A stretch of DNA of 11,821 nt, taken from assembly GCA_023412765.1 (NCBI GenBank), contig JAEZBX010000066.1:1-11821 (forward strand). The letters run 5' to 3'. The number at the start of each line of letters is the position of its first letter. Positions within the stretch are counted from its first letter, which is position 1. The position numbers and the translations under genes were made by a program. This document shows positions 5,585 to 11,821 of the stretch, one piece after another. The DNA is from Bacteroidota bacterium (lineage in GTDB: Bacteria > Bacteroidota > Bacteroidia > Cytophagales > Cyclobacteriaceae). The notes below the pieces were generated by a model. That model ran no database searches. It was not told the DNA's origin and was given only the letters and a program-made list of their open reading frames with translations.

Positions 5585-6511
5585 CTACCAGGTTCTTTTG
5601 CTCATCATTTTATCCACTTCTTCCCGTGTCATCTTCCCTAATTCCGGATGCTTCTCCAACCACTTTACAAAATCATTCTTGATTTGGTCAGTCCATTGGC
5701 TATCGATTTCTCCCGTTGTGTATTTACCCGTTCGTACCATCTCAAATCCGAATTTATCTTTTCGGATTACAAACTCCGACGTGCTCACAACTTGCTCTGC
5801 CATATGTGCCGGAACAAACAACACACCTTCTACGGTAGCAATTACCAGGTCGCCAGGTAGGACTACAGCACTGCCTATTCGAATGGGAGTATTCAGTCCG
5901 GTAAGTACCATTTCTTCGACAAAAGAAGGGTGGAAATCGCGTACAAAAGCGTTGAAGCCTTTAATGTTCCTGATCTCTTGTAAATCTCTTGATGCTCCGT
6001 TAAAAACAACTCCGTTTCCTGATTTGCTAAAAACTGAATTAGCCAGAGTGGCACCCATGATACTTCCGCCGCTAATTTTTCCATACGCGTCAGCGACGTA
6101 TAAGTCTCCTTTCGTAAGAATATCAATCGGCCACGAGTTCGTGTTTCCTTTGCGTCCTTGTTTTGCACCACGAGCTTTGATATTCTTTTCCACATCGGGA
6201 CGGCTAGGCAAATACATTGCGGTCACTGCCCGGCCCGCCATTGGGGTGTCGTTCACTGTTTTCCATCCACCTTCGAACTGATTCAAATACCCTTCATTCT
6301 TCAATACGGTCCACGCGTCGTCCACCATAATATGCTTAGCCCTTTCGAGTAAATCATCCGGAACCTTCGGCCGCCCATCTGCAAATCTTTCACCTTTCCA
6401 TTCAGAAGTGAGAAAGATCAACTCTTCCTTGGGAATAGTCTGCGCGTGCAAATAACATCTGCATGACATACTGCTGAGCAAAAGCAACAGGGTAAAGCCT
6501 TTCAAGTTCAT
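5585..6511 (-). CDS. Secreted RraA-family (class II aldolase-like) protein
   Basis: The product is 308 residues. The signal peptide (about 1-23) has core FTLLLLLSS and ends L-H-A-Q. Residues 55-245 match the RraA / methyltransferase-like fold (PF03737): GDLYVADAYGK (135-145), SGGSIMGATLA (147-157), GVVFNGASRD (167-176), then PGDLVIATVEGVLFVP (219-234). A helical C-terminal extension follows (265-308). In pyruvate aldolases of this fold (HMG/CHA aldolase) catalysis uses a D-X20-R-D motif; here Arg175 and Asp176 are present but the first Asp position is Ala154, so that aldolase reaction is doubtful. E. coli RraA is a cytosolic RNase E inhibitor, an unlikely role for an exported protein. The start at ATG 6511 completes the signal peptide; a perfect palindrome begins 12 nt upstream. 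Family certain, activity unknown. Confidence 0.9.
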   Translation of the reverse strand: MNLKGFTLLLLLSSMSCRCYLHAQTIPKEELIFLTSEWKGERFADGRPKVPDDLLERAKHIMVDDAWTVLKNEGYLNQFEGGWKTVNDTPMAGRAVTAMYLPSRPDVEKNIKARGAKQGRKGNTNSWPIDILTKGDLYVADAYGKISGGSIMGATLANSVFSKSGNGVVFNGASRDLQEIRNIKGFNAFVRDFHPSFVEEMVLTGLNTPIRIGSAVVLPGDLVIATVEGVLFVPAHMAEQVVSTSEFVIRKDKFGFEMVRTGKYTTGEIDSQWTDQIKNDFVKWLEKHPELGKMTREEVDKMMSKRTW

Positions 6512-6523
6512 GTGTTTTGTTGT

Positions 6524-6552
6524 TTAATAACTTGTCGGGTACAAGTTATTAA
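6524..6552. promoter_or_regulatory. Perfect 12-bp palindrome in front of the RraA-like gene
   Basis: TTAATAACTTGT (6524-6535) and ACAAGTTATTAA (6541-6552) are exact reverse complements with a 5-nt centre (CGGGT). The element ends 12 nt before the ATG at 6511. As DNA it is a good dimeric operator; as RNA it would be a 12-bp stem close to the start codon. A second, smaller dyad, TTTATG-N6-CATAAA, follows at 6555-6572. Confidence 0.6.
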
Positions 6553-6673
6553 TATTTATGCTTTAACATAAAGGGTGTTATTTGATTTGTGCTTTTGGTG
6601 ATGCAGGTGGGAGAGATAATTATTAAAGCGTACCCAGACTATGACATGCTCACTTCAAGTGGCACCCTCCACG

Positions 6674-6736
6674 ATTAGCCATTAACCATTAACTATTAAC
6701 GAATAACGAATAACGAACACGGAATAACGAATAACG
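6674..6736. repeat. Nine-unit heptamer array next to the phosphatase stop codon
   Basis: Nine consecutive 7-nt units run from 6674 to 6736: ATTAGCC, ATTAACC, ATTAACT, ATTAACG, AATAACG, AATAACG, AACACGG, AATAACG, AATAACG. The array reaches to two bases from the stop codon of the phosphatase gene (6739-6741). The units drift from ATTAACN to AATAACG along the array, as expected from slippage plus point mutation. Confidence 0.8.
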
Positions 6737-6738
6737 AA

Positions 6739-8577
6739 CTAGGAAATCCGAAAACCCATCACCAGCACGTCATCGGTCTGAGCAGCGTCACCCTTCCATT
6801 CCTCGAACGCCATCTCAATAATTTTCTTTTGCTCCTCCATCGGTAACTCATGGACTTGCACTAGCAGGTTGTGAAATTTCTTCGTCAGGAATTTCGTGTT
6901 TTCTTTTCCTCCAAATTGATCTTTGTATCCGTCGGAAAACAGATACACAACAGTAGGTTTGTCTATTGTAACGTGATGCTTTTTAAAATTAATCGCACCG
7001 TCGTCTTTCTTACGGCCGCCAATGGAATGTGTATCTCCTTTTATCTTTTTTAATTCATGGTCCTGGATGTATACCAGTGGACTCTTCGCGCCAGAAAATT
7101 CGAGAACTTTTTCTTTTTCTCTATATATACAGAGGGCGATGTCCATACCATCATTATTCCCGGAAACTTCCTGGCGAAGTGCCGTGCGTATTTCAGCATC
7201 GAGCGAATCGAGGAGAATATTTGTATGACCCACCCCGCGATTGATGATTCCGTTAAGAGCTTTCATTCCAATCATCGACATGAATGCACCTGGTACGCCG
7301 TGCCCCGTACAGTCGACGGCTGCAAATGCTACCTCGTTACTGTTGGTGTTTTTTATTTCTGACATCCAATAGAAGTCACCGCTTACAGTATCCCGAGGCT
7401 TGAAAAAAATAAATGATTCTTTCAAAACTGCGGGAAATGCATCTGTCTTCGGAAGCATTGCCTCCTGTATTCGCTTGGCGTAGTTGATGCTGCTCTTGAT
7501 GTTTTTGTTTTGCTCTTCTATTTTCTTGTTTGCCTTGATCTTTTTCTGATTGGCTACAATAACAACAGTTACCAGCGCTATGGATAGCAAGCTGCCTACT
7601 GCAATAAAGTTTCTGATCAACGCTTCATTTTCAATTCGGGCTTCCTGTTCCTTTATTTTAATACCAGCAAGCTCTTTGTCCTTTTCAAGCAAGTCAATTT
7701 CCATTTGCCGGTGTCTGCTAATAGCTTCAATTTCCCTAAGTGAATCTGATGTTGCGTTTAGGTAATCCGTTGTGCGCCGGAGTGATTTTTCCATAACACG
7801 CAATGAAGCATTGCTCTGCAATAGCCGTTGATTTTGTTCTGATAGTTGGGCTTGCACTACTTCCGTTTCCAGGCCTGCAGTTTCAACATTTGCTTGTAAT
7901 TCCTGAATCTGCTTTTCCCTGAGCGATTCTGTCTGACGCACCTTGACCAGATTATTGTAAAGTGTTAGATTCTCTGCAGCCTTCTTTTCATTTCCCTGAA
8001 CCTTGTAATAGTCCGCAAGAAGCTGATAGCACTTTTCTTGCGTCGCGACATCCTGATCGGTGATCGCGAGAGATAATGCTTCACTCGCATACTCAATCGA
8101 TCTCTTTATCCGATCCATTTGTGCATAGCTGATCGAAACATTGACCAGATCTTCTTTTATGAGGTCATTGTTCCGCATCGACCTGGAAGTACTCAGCGCA
8201 CTTTGGAAACTCTCCAAGGCCTTCGAATATTTCTTAGCCTCGGAGTGCATTATCCCTAGCTGATGAAAGATTCCGTGCATTAAATCCGGGTTGTTGGATT
8301 TCTTTGCATGGGCGATAGATTGTTGCAGATATTCTAACGCTTTAGCTTTTTCGTTTGTATCGCTATACCTCAGTGCTAATTCGTAACCATATTGCGCAGC
8401 ACTGATGTAGTCTTTTGCAAGGGATGCCTGTTTGTAAAGGTTTATTATTTCAGCTATGGATGTTTGCGCCTGAATGTTAAAAGGCAAATGCGCTATCAGA
8501 AGAATAATGAGCAGGCCTCGCCAAACAACACATGAAAATCCACGCAGGGACTGAAAAAAAGGGCAAAATTTGGCCAT
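6739..8577 (-). CDS. TPR / coiled-coil / SpoIIE-type PP2C serine phosphatase
   Basis: The product is 612 residues from ATG 8577; a TTG 16 codons upstream is less likely because the ATG version still has a complete signal sequence (hydrophobic core GLLIILLIAHLPF, ending N-I-Q-A-Q). Residues 40-210 are TPR-like helical repeats, 211-320 a long coiled coil, 322-342 a membrane helix, and 344-372 a second coiled linker containing SINYAKRIQEAMLP. Residues 385-612 are a SpoIIE/PP2C domain with its metal ligands: SGDFYW (Asp401), VDCTGHGVPGAFMS (Asp422), DGMDIAL (476-482), YLFSDGYKDQFGG (Asp549) and TDDVLVMG (602-603). The TPR part should face the periplasm and the phosphatase the cytosol, so it may relay an envelope signal by dephosphorylating a Ser/Thr-phosphoprotein such as an anti-sigma antagonist. 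No partner kinase or STAS protein is in the window. Confidence 0.9.
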   Translation of the reverse strand: MAKFCPFFQSLRGFSCVVWRGLLIILLIAHLPFNIQAQTSIAEIINLYKQASLAKDYISAAQYGYELALRYSDTNEKAKALEYLQQSIAHAKKSNNPDLMHGIFHQLGIMHSEAKKYSKALESFQSALSTSRSMRNNDLIKEDLVNVSISYAQMDRIKRSIEYASEALSLAITDQDVATQEKCYQLLADYYKVQGNEKKAAENLTLYNNLVKVRQTESLREKQIQELQANVETAGLETEVVQAQLSEQNQRLLQSNASLRVMEKSLRRTTDYLNATSDSLREIEAISRHRQMEIDLLEKDKELAGIKIKEQEARIENEALIRNFIAVGSLLSIALVTVVIVANQKKIKANKKIEEQNKNIKSSINYAKRIQEAMLPKTDAFPAVLKESFIFFKPRDTVSGDFYWMSEIKNTNSNEVAFAAVDCTGHGVPGAFMSMIGMKALNGIINRGVGHTNILLDSLDAEIRTALRQEVSGNNDGMDIALCIYREKEKVLEFSGAKSPLVYIQDHELKKIKGDTHSIGGRKKDDGAINFKKHHVTIDKPTVVYLFSDGYKDQFGGKENTKFLTKKFHNLLVQVHELPMEEQKKIIEMAFEEWKGDAAQTDDVLVMGFRIS

Positions 8578-8694
8578 ATGTATTCTGGCAATTTTGCGAA
8601 CTTTCCTGGCTTGTCCGCGCGACAAAATGTTGAAAACTTACATAGGCAAGAACGTTGCATGTAGGCTACTATTGACATCCATCAATTGCATTAA

Positions 8695-8733
8695 AGCCAC
8701 AGCGAAATTCATTCGCATAATTACACTGTGGCT
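8695..8733. terminator. Nested inverted repeat between oxidoreductase and phosphatase genes
   Basis: AGCCACAG (8695-8702) pairs with CTGTGGCT (8726-8733). Inside it GCGAA (8702-8706) pairs with TTCGC (8712-8716); the two stems share base 8702. On the minus strand the outer stem is followed by TTTAAT. It lies 91 nt past the oxidoreductase stop and 118 nt before the phosphatase start, so it may end the first transcript or be a leader structure of the second. Confidence 0.4.
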
Positions 8734-8823
8734 GAAGTTTCAACACGAATTTGTCGACAAACAACGGTTACAATGTACGCATCCGTTTTTCAGGTTGGTT
8801 ATCAGGTCCATTATTGCACCCCG

Positions 8824-9831
8824 TCAGATTGCGATAACAACCTTTCCAATGGCCGACTTTTCGCTAAAATATTGAAGCGCCTCCCTTGTTTGCTCGATGT
8901 TAAAGACCCGGTCGATAACCGGTTCGATCTGATTTTTTTCAATTGCCGAGACCATATGTTCAAAGCTCTCACGACTGCCACCCGACAGTCCCTGGAGCCG
9001 AACATTGTAAGTTATCATGCGGAAGAAGTCAACAGTAAGTACGGGTCCGCCAAGAAATCCAACAATACCAACAAAGCCATGGCGCTTTACAGATAGGATC
9101 GAGTTGGATATCGTGGTTGCTCCACCAATGTCAAGGATTGCATCTACACCCTGGTTGCCGGTGACCCTTCGCACCTCTTCGTTCCAGTTTGGAAATTTTT
9201 GACTATTGATGATATGAGTGGCTCCAAGCTTTTTTAGGAATTTCAGTTTTTCGTCGGAGGATGAAATGGAAATAACATCCACACCAGATGCCTTCGCAAA
9301 TTGCAGAGCAAAGAGGGACACCGACCCTGAACCAATAGTGGCAATGCATTGACCTGCCTGCAAACCCCCGAGTTCAAAAAGTCCGGTCCACGCGACGAGT
9401 CCTGCGAGAGAGAGTGTCGATGCTTGTTCAAAGGTGAGATTGCCAGGAGCGCGTACGAGTCCGTAGTCAGGTATTATAGCATATTCCGCAAGCACACCTT
9501 GGGATGCCTGACCAAGTTGACTGTAAGCATTCTCATCGTTACGGTTTCCCGCGATCCATTTCTGGTAATACTGAAAAACAACTCTGTCGCCCACCTTCCA
9601 TTTTGTAACATCGCTACCAACTTCAGCGACAACGCCCGCGCCATCCGAAAACGGAATCCGCGGGAGCTCCAGGTTTGGATTGTATATTCCCATCGCAATA
9701 GCACGATCCAAATAGTTTAGCGACACAGCTTTCATCTTTACCAAAACATCATTTCTCCCCAGGCTAGGAAGATTTATTTCGGTCAACTCCAGGTTTTCGA
9801 TTCCAAATGCCTTCAATTGAATTGCTTTCAT
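8824..9831 (-). CDS. Zinc-independent MDR-family oxidoreductase (quinone reductase-like)
   Basis: The product is 335 residues, the usual length for medium-chain dehydrogenases/reductases. The N-terminal GroES-like domain carries V-L-V-K-M-K-A-V-S-L-N-Y-L-D (29-42) and SDGAGVVAEVGSDV (62-75). The Rossmann domain begins with TIGSGSVSLFALQFAKA (165-181), in place of the usual A-x-x-G-x-G loop, followed by ISSSDEKLKFLKKLGATHIIN (189-209). The catalytic zinc Cys (S-L-N-Y here) and the four structural-zinc cysteines are absent, so it belongs to the QOR-like group that reduces quinones or enones with NAD(P)H rather than oxidising alcohols. It is transcribed divergently from an HxlR regulator, as in redox-stress pairs such as QorR/Qor2. 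Likely cytosolic detoxification; substrate not readable. Confidence 0.88.
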   Translation of the reverse strand: MKAIQLKAFGIENLELTEINLPSLGRNDVLVKMKAVSLNYLDRAIAMGIYNPNLELPRIPFSDGAGVVAEVGSDVTKWKVGDRVVFQYYQKWIAGNRNDENAYSQLGQASQGVLAEYAIIPDYGLVRAPGNLTFEQASTLSLAGLVAWTGLFELGGLQAGQCIATIGSGSVSLFALQFAKASGVDVISISSSDEKLKFLKKLGATHIINSQKFPNWNEEVRRVTGNQGVDAILDIGGATTISNSILSVKRHGFVGIVGFLGGPVLTVDFFRMITYNVRLQGLSGGSRESFEHMVSAIEKNQIEPVIDRVFNIEQTREALQYFSEKSAIGKVVIAI

Positions 9832-9855
9832 AAAATTTGTGTTTATGTAAAATTG

Positions 9856-9887
9856 AGTGCCTGGAGGAGTTGTTTCAAGTAGGCACT
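9856..9887. promoter_or_regulatory. Inverted repeat between the divergent oxidoreductase and HxlR genes
   Basis: AGTGCCT (9856-9862) and AGGCACT (9881-9887) are exact reverse complements with an 18-bp spacer, centred 40 bp before the oxidoreductase start. Position and symmetry fit an HxlR dimer site controlling the oxidoreductase. The half-sites are 25 bp apart, slightly over two helical turns. Confidence 0.5.
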
Positions 9888-9888
9888 T

Positions 9889-9921
9889 TTTGGTTCCCAG
9901 GACACCAAATGGTTAGTTTTG
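9889..9921 (+). promoter_or_regulatory. Bacteroidota-type promoter of the HxlR gene with an overlapping dyad
   Basis: TTTG (9889-9892) is followed after 21 nt by TAGTTTTG (9914-9921), an exact match to the -33 TTTG / -7 TAnnTTTG promoter form of this phylum. Transcription would begin near 9928, about 30 nt before the ATG at 9958. TTTGGT (9889-9894) and ACCAAA (9904-9909) form a 6-bp dyad covering the -33 box, which suggests autorepression. Confidence 0.65.
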
Positions 9922-9957
9922 CTGAGTATCAGCTAAAAAAAAATTGAAGAAAAGTTT

Positions 9958-10305
9958 ATGAAGCAAAAGATTGAACCTGTCTGTCCCGTTGATTATGGAT
10001 TTCAAAGGTTAGGTGGGAAATACAAGGGAAGATTGTTGCTGCAGTTGTCTTCGGGCACCAAGCGGTACGGAGAATTGAGACGATTCATAGTGGGTATTAC
10101 ACAAAAGATGTTAACCCAGACGTTGAAAGAAATGGTTGAAGATGGCTTGATCAAGCGGCAGGAGTATGCAGAAATTCCCCCAAGGGTAGAGTATTCCATA
10201 ACAGAAAAGGGCAGCGATATAGTAATCGCAATTAGAAAAATTGAACAATGGGGAATAGACCGCATGAAAGAGCAGAACATCCCCATGATACAATTGATAA
10301 ATTGA
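9958..10305 (+). CDS. HxlR-family winged-helix transcriptional regulator
   Basis: The product is 115 residues, standard for HxlR regulators (MarR/DUF24 group). The N-terminus places Cys9 in E-P-V-C-P-V-D; it is the only cysteine in the protein and sits where YodB, HypR and QorR carry their redox-sensing thiol. The winged helix follows: G-G-K-Y-K-G-R-L-L-L-Q-L (19-30), R-Y-G-E-L-R-R-F-I (36-44), the recognition helix GITQKMLTQTLKEMVEDGLI (46-65) and the wing RVEYSITEKG (76-85). The usual W after G-x-K is Tyr here (GGKYKG). It probably binds as a dimer in the 126-bp region shared with the divergent oxidoreductase and releases DNA when Cys9 reacts with quinones, aldehydes or oxidants. The ATG is supported by the promoter 36 nt upstream. 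Family sure, inducer inferred. Confidence 0.9.
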   Translation: MKQKIEPVCPVDYGFQRLGGKYKGRLLLQLSSGTKRYGELRRFIVGITQKMLTQTLKEMVEDGLIKRQEYAEIPPRVEYSITEKGSDIVIAIRKIEQWGIDRMKEQNIPMIQLIN

Positions 10306-10330
10306 CTACAGCTAATCGTACTCTGTCAAT
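10301..10330. terminator. Weak inverted repeat at convergent gene ends
   Basis: ATTGAC (10301-10306) and GTCAAT (10325-10330) flank an 18-nt loop and span the HxlR stop codon, ending just before the permease stop at 10332. It could serve both convergent transcripts. The stem is short and lacks a T-run. Confidence 0.25.
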
Positions 10331-10331
10331 G

Positions 10332-11821
10332 TTACTCGTCTCTTAAAGCGTTAACCGGATTAGCAGATGCAGCGCGTACGACGTGGAAGCCAACGGTGAT
10401 CATCGTGATAACAAATGCAAGCAATGCTGAAAGAATAAAAGTTGCCCACTGGCCAGAAAGGTTGATGCGGTACGCAAAATTTTGTAGCCATGTATCAGTA
10501 AAGTACCATGCCGCAGGAAACGCTATCAGCATCCCGATCCCGACCAAAATAAAAAATTCTCGCGACACAAGCACTACAAGACCCTTTACGCTTGCTCCTA
10601 TCACTTTGCGTACACCTATCTCTTTAAACCGTTGCTCTGTTGTAAATGCGGCAAGACCGAGTAATCCAAGACACGCGATCGTGATCGTAAGTATTGAAAA
10701 CGCAGTGAAGATCTGGCTGCGTTTCTCGTCTGATTTATATTGGGAATTGAAATCCTGATCGAGAAATGTGTATTCCATAGGGTACGATGGATTAACTTCA
10801 TTCCAGGTCTTTTCAATATTAGCAATTGATTGACGGACGTCGCCCTCGCTTGTCTTTACCAGGATGGTTCTGTTCCGCGGACGCAAGATGATGATGAGGG
10901 GCTCAATCTGTTCATACAATGAATTTTGATGGTAATCCTTCACTACGCCAATTACTTCTTTGTTTGGATTAGGCCCTCCACCGAATGCAAATTTTTTCCC
11001 GATAGGGTTATCCCAGCTCATTCTTTTTACCATAGATTCATTTACCAGTATGGCAAACGTTGTATCCGAGCTAACGTCTCTTGAGAAATTGCGGCCCTGC
11101 ACGATCGTCATGCCCATTGTATTTACAAAGTCATAGTCAGCAGTGAAAAGGTCAACGCCCCGGTCGGTCATCTTTCCTTCGTTGTCTTCAACCTTCATGA
11201 GATTTTTACCAATACCCTGCCCGGGCGCTGCTCCAGAAGTGCTTACCATAGCAACTCCCGGCGTTTGACGTATTCTTTCTGCAATCACAGGCGATTTCCG
11301 GAAAAGTTCGTCTCCGGGAAGATCAATGCGCAACAGGCGTTCTTTGTTGAATCCCAAATCCTTGTTTCGCAAAAATTGCAGCTGATCGAAGACGATCAGT
11401 GTGCTGATGAGCATAAAAATAGAAATGGAAAATTGCACAACTACAAGGAACTTGCGAAAAAATGCATTACCACCTTTTGCTGATCCTTTTCCCTTTAAAA
11501 CATTCACAGGATTGAAGCCTGAAAGATAAAAAGCTGGATAACTGCCGCCAATGACGCCGACAAAAAACACAATGCCAAGCAAGCTCAGCATCACTGGTGC
11601 TTGTGTAACGTAGCCGAATGGAAGTTCTTTATTGCTTAGCTGATTAAAAAACGGCAGCAAACCGTAGATAAGAATAAGACTCACAACGAGTGCTATAAGC
11701 GCAAGGATAACCGATTCGGTGATAAATTGTGTAATTATTTGAATGCGTTGAGATCCCATAACTTTTCGTATTCCCACTTCTTTGGCTCTGCCTGCCGATC
11801 GGGCCGTTGCCAGGTTCATAT
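10332..11821 (-). CDS. MacB/FtsX-type ABC transporter permease, 5'-truncated
   Basis: The gene runs off the right edge; the ATG at 11819 is internal, since family members are about 800 residues and the 495 seen are the C-terminal part. The fragment holds the end of a first FtsX domain: RAKEVGIRKVMGSQR (11-25) with helices at about 33-58 and 76-97. Then come F-N-P-V-N-V-L-K-G (102-110), a helix at about 124-145, and a periplasmic MacB-type domain (about 146-365) with GVVKDYHQNSLYEQIEP (291-307). The second FtsX domain follows, with RFKEIGVRKVIGASV (397-411), helices at about 370-391, 424-441 and 458-480, and the end A-N-P-V-N-A-L-R-D-E. The repeated K-E-[VI]-G-[IV]-R-K-V is the coupling helix that meets the ATPase. 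Such permeases work by mechanotransmission, often exporting drugs or lipids; no ATPase or adaptor is visible. Confidence 0.93.
   Translation of the reverse strand, partial: MNLATARSAGRAKEVGIRKVMGSQRIQIITQFITESVILALIALVVSLILIYGLLPFFNQLSNKELPFGYVTQAPVMLSLLGIVFFVGVIGGSYPAFYLSGFNPVNVLKGKGSAKGGNAFFRKFLVVVQFSISIFMLISTLIVFDQLQFLRNKDLGFNKERLLRIDLPGDELFRKSPVIAERIRQTPGVAMVSTSGAAPGQGIGKNLMKVEDNEGKMTDRGVDLFTADYDFVNTMGMTIVQGRNFSRDVSSDTTFAILVNESMVKRMSWDNPIGKKFAFGGGPNPNKEVIGVVKDYHQNSLYEQIEPLIIILRPRNRTILVKTSEGDVRQSIANIEKTWNEVNPSYPMEYTFLDQDFNSQYKSDEKRSQIFTAFSILTITIACLGLLGLAAFTTEQRFKEIGVRKVIGASVKGLVVLVSREFFILVGIGMLIAFPAAWYFTDTWLQNFAYRINLSGQWATFILSALLAFVITMITVGFHVVRAASANPVNALRDE

Noticed and set aside
5893..6281. 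ORFs of 100 and 227 codons inside the RraA-like gene, on either strand
   Set aside because: They lie wholly within a gene whose frame shows clear family motifs, and their products show no domain, signal or composition of a real protein.
6524..6736. Palindrome and repeats as ends of an insertion sequence
   Set aside because: No transposase gene, no target-site duplication and no matching terminal inverted repeats at a suitable distance.
8764..8791. AACGG ... CCGTTTTT as a plus-strand terminator
   Set aside because: The stem is only 5 bp with a long loop, and no plus-strand gene ends nearby.
8792..8843. Imperfect inverted repeat (AGGTTGGTTATC / GATAACAACCT) around the oxidoreductase stop
   Set aside because: One bulge and a loop of 29 nt that includes coding sequence; no T-run follows, so it may be chance.

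Overview
The window looks like a piece of a Bacteroidota chromosome, most likely a Cytophagales-type organism. The evidence is indirect. The gene at the right edge is a MacB/FtsX-type permease with the duplicated [KR]-E-[VI]-G-[IV]-R-K-V motif found in expanded families of this phylum. There are several exported proteins with signal peptides ending in A-Q-like cleavage regions, a DUF1080 protein, a secreted RraA-family protein and a TPR/coiled-coil/SpoIIE phosphatase. Most start codons lack a Shine-Dalgarno sequence, and one promoter matches the Bacteroidota form (TTTG-N21-TAnnTTTG). No species can be named from sequence alone.

Layout, left to right. A 5'-truncated J-domain membrane protein (1-795, +) converges on a beta-barrel outer-membrane protein (808-1551, -). 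Next come a small secreted Cys/His-rich protein (1682-2062, -), a possible 72-residue membrane protein (2259-2477, -), a short tandem repeat (2588-2643) and a DoxX-like four-helix membrane protein (2703-3113, -) with a tandem operator-like repeat upstream. The stretch 3114-3748 has no intact gene, but at 3370-3680 it holds the frameshifted remains of the C-terminus of an S9-type peptidase. Then, all on the minus strand: a secreted DUF1080 (3-keto-glycoside hydrolase-like) protein (3749-4681), a small basic ORF overlapping a one-helix or two-helix membrane protein (4726-4917, 4914-5105), a strong terminator (5135-5161), a second small membrane protein that resembles the previous one at its N-terminus (5254-5481), a secreted RraA-family protein (5585-6511), a TPR/SpoIIE phosphatase (6739-8577) and an MDR-family NADPH:quinone-type oxidoreductase (8824-9831). 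The oxidoreductase is transcribed divergently from an HxlR-family regulator (9958-10305, +), which converges on the truncated ABC-type permease (10332-11821, -).

The clearest functional unit is the oxidoreductase/HxlR pair. The regulator has a single cysteine at the position used for redox sensing in this family, its promoter can be read directly, and two inverted repeats lie in the 126-bp shared control region, one overlapping the -33 element. The DUF1080 and RraA-like proteins are both exported and may belong to carbohydrate catabolism in the envelope, but the two small membrane proteins and a terminator separate them. The rest reads as single genes with their own short intergenic regions, many carrying inverted repeats or 7- to 8-nt periodic repeats. 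I found no tRNA, rRNA, CRISPR array, intact transposase or phage gene. I did not find a clear multi-gene defence or secretion system. The most unusual items are the non-coding repeats, the paired small membrane proteins and the RraA-like protein lacking a motif aspartate.
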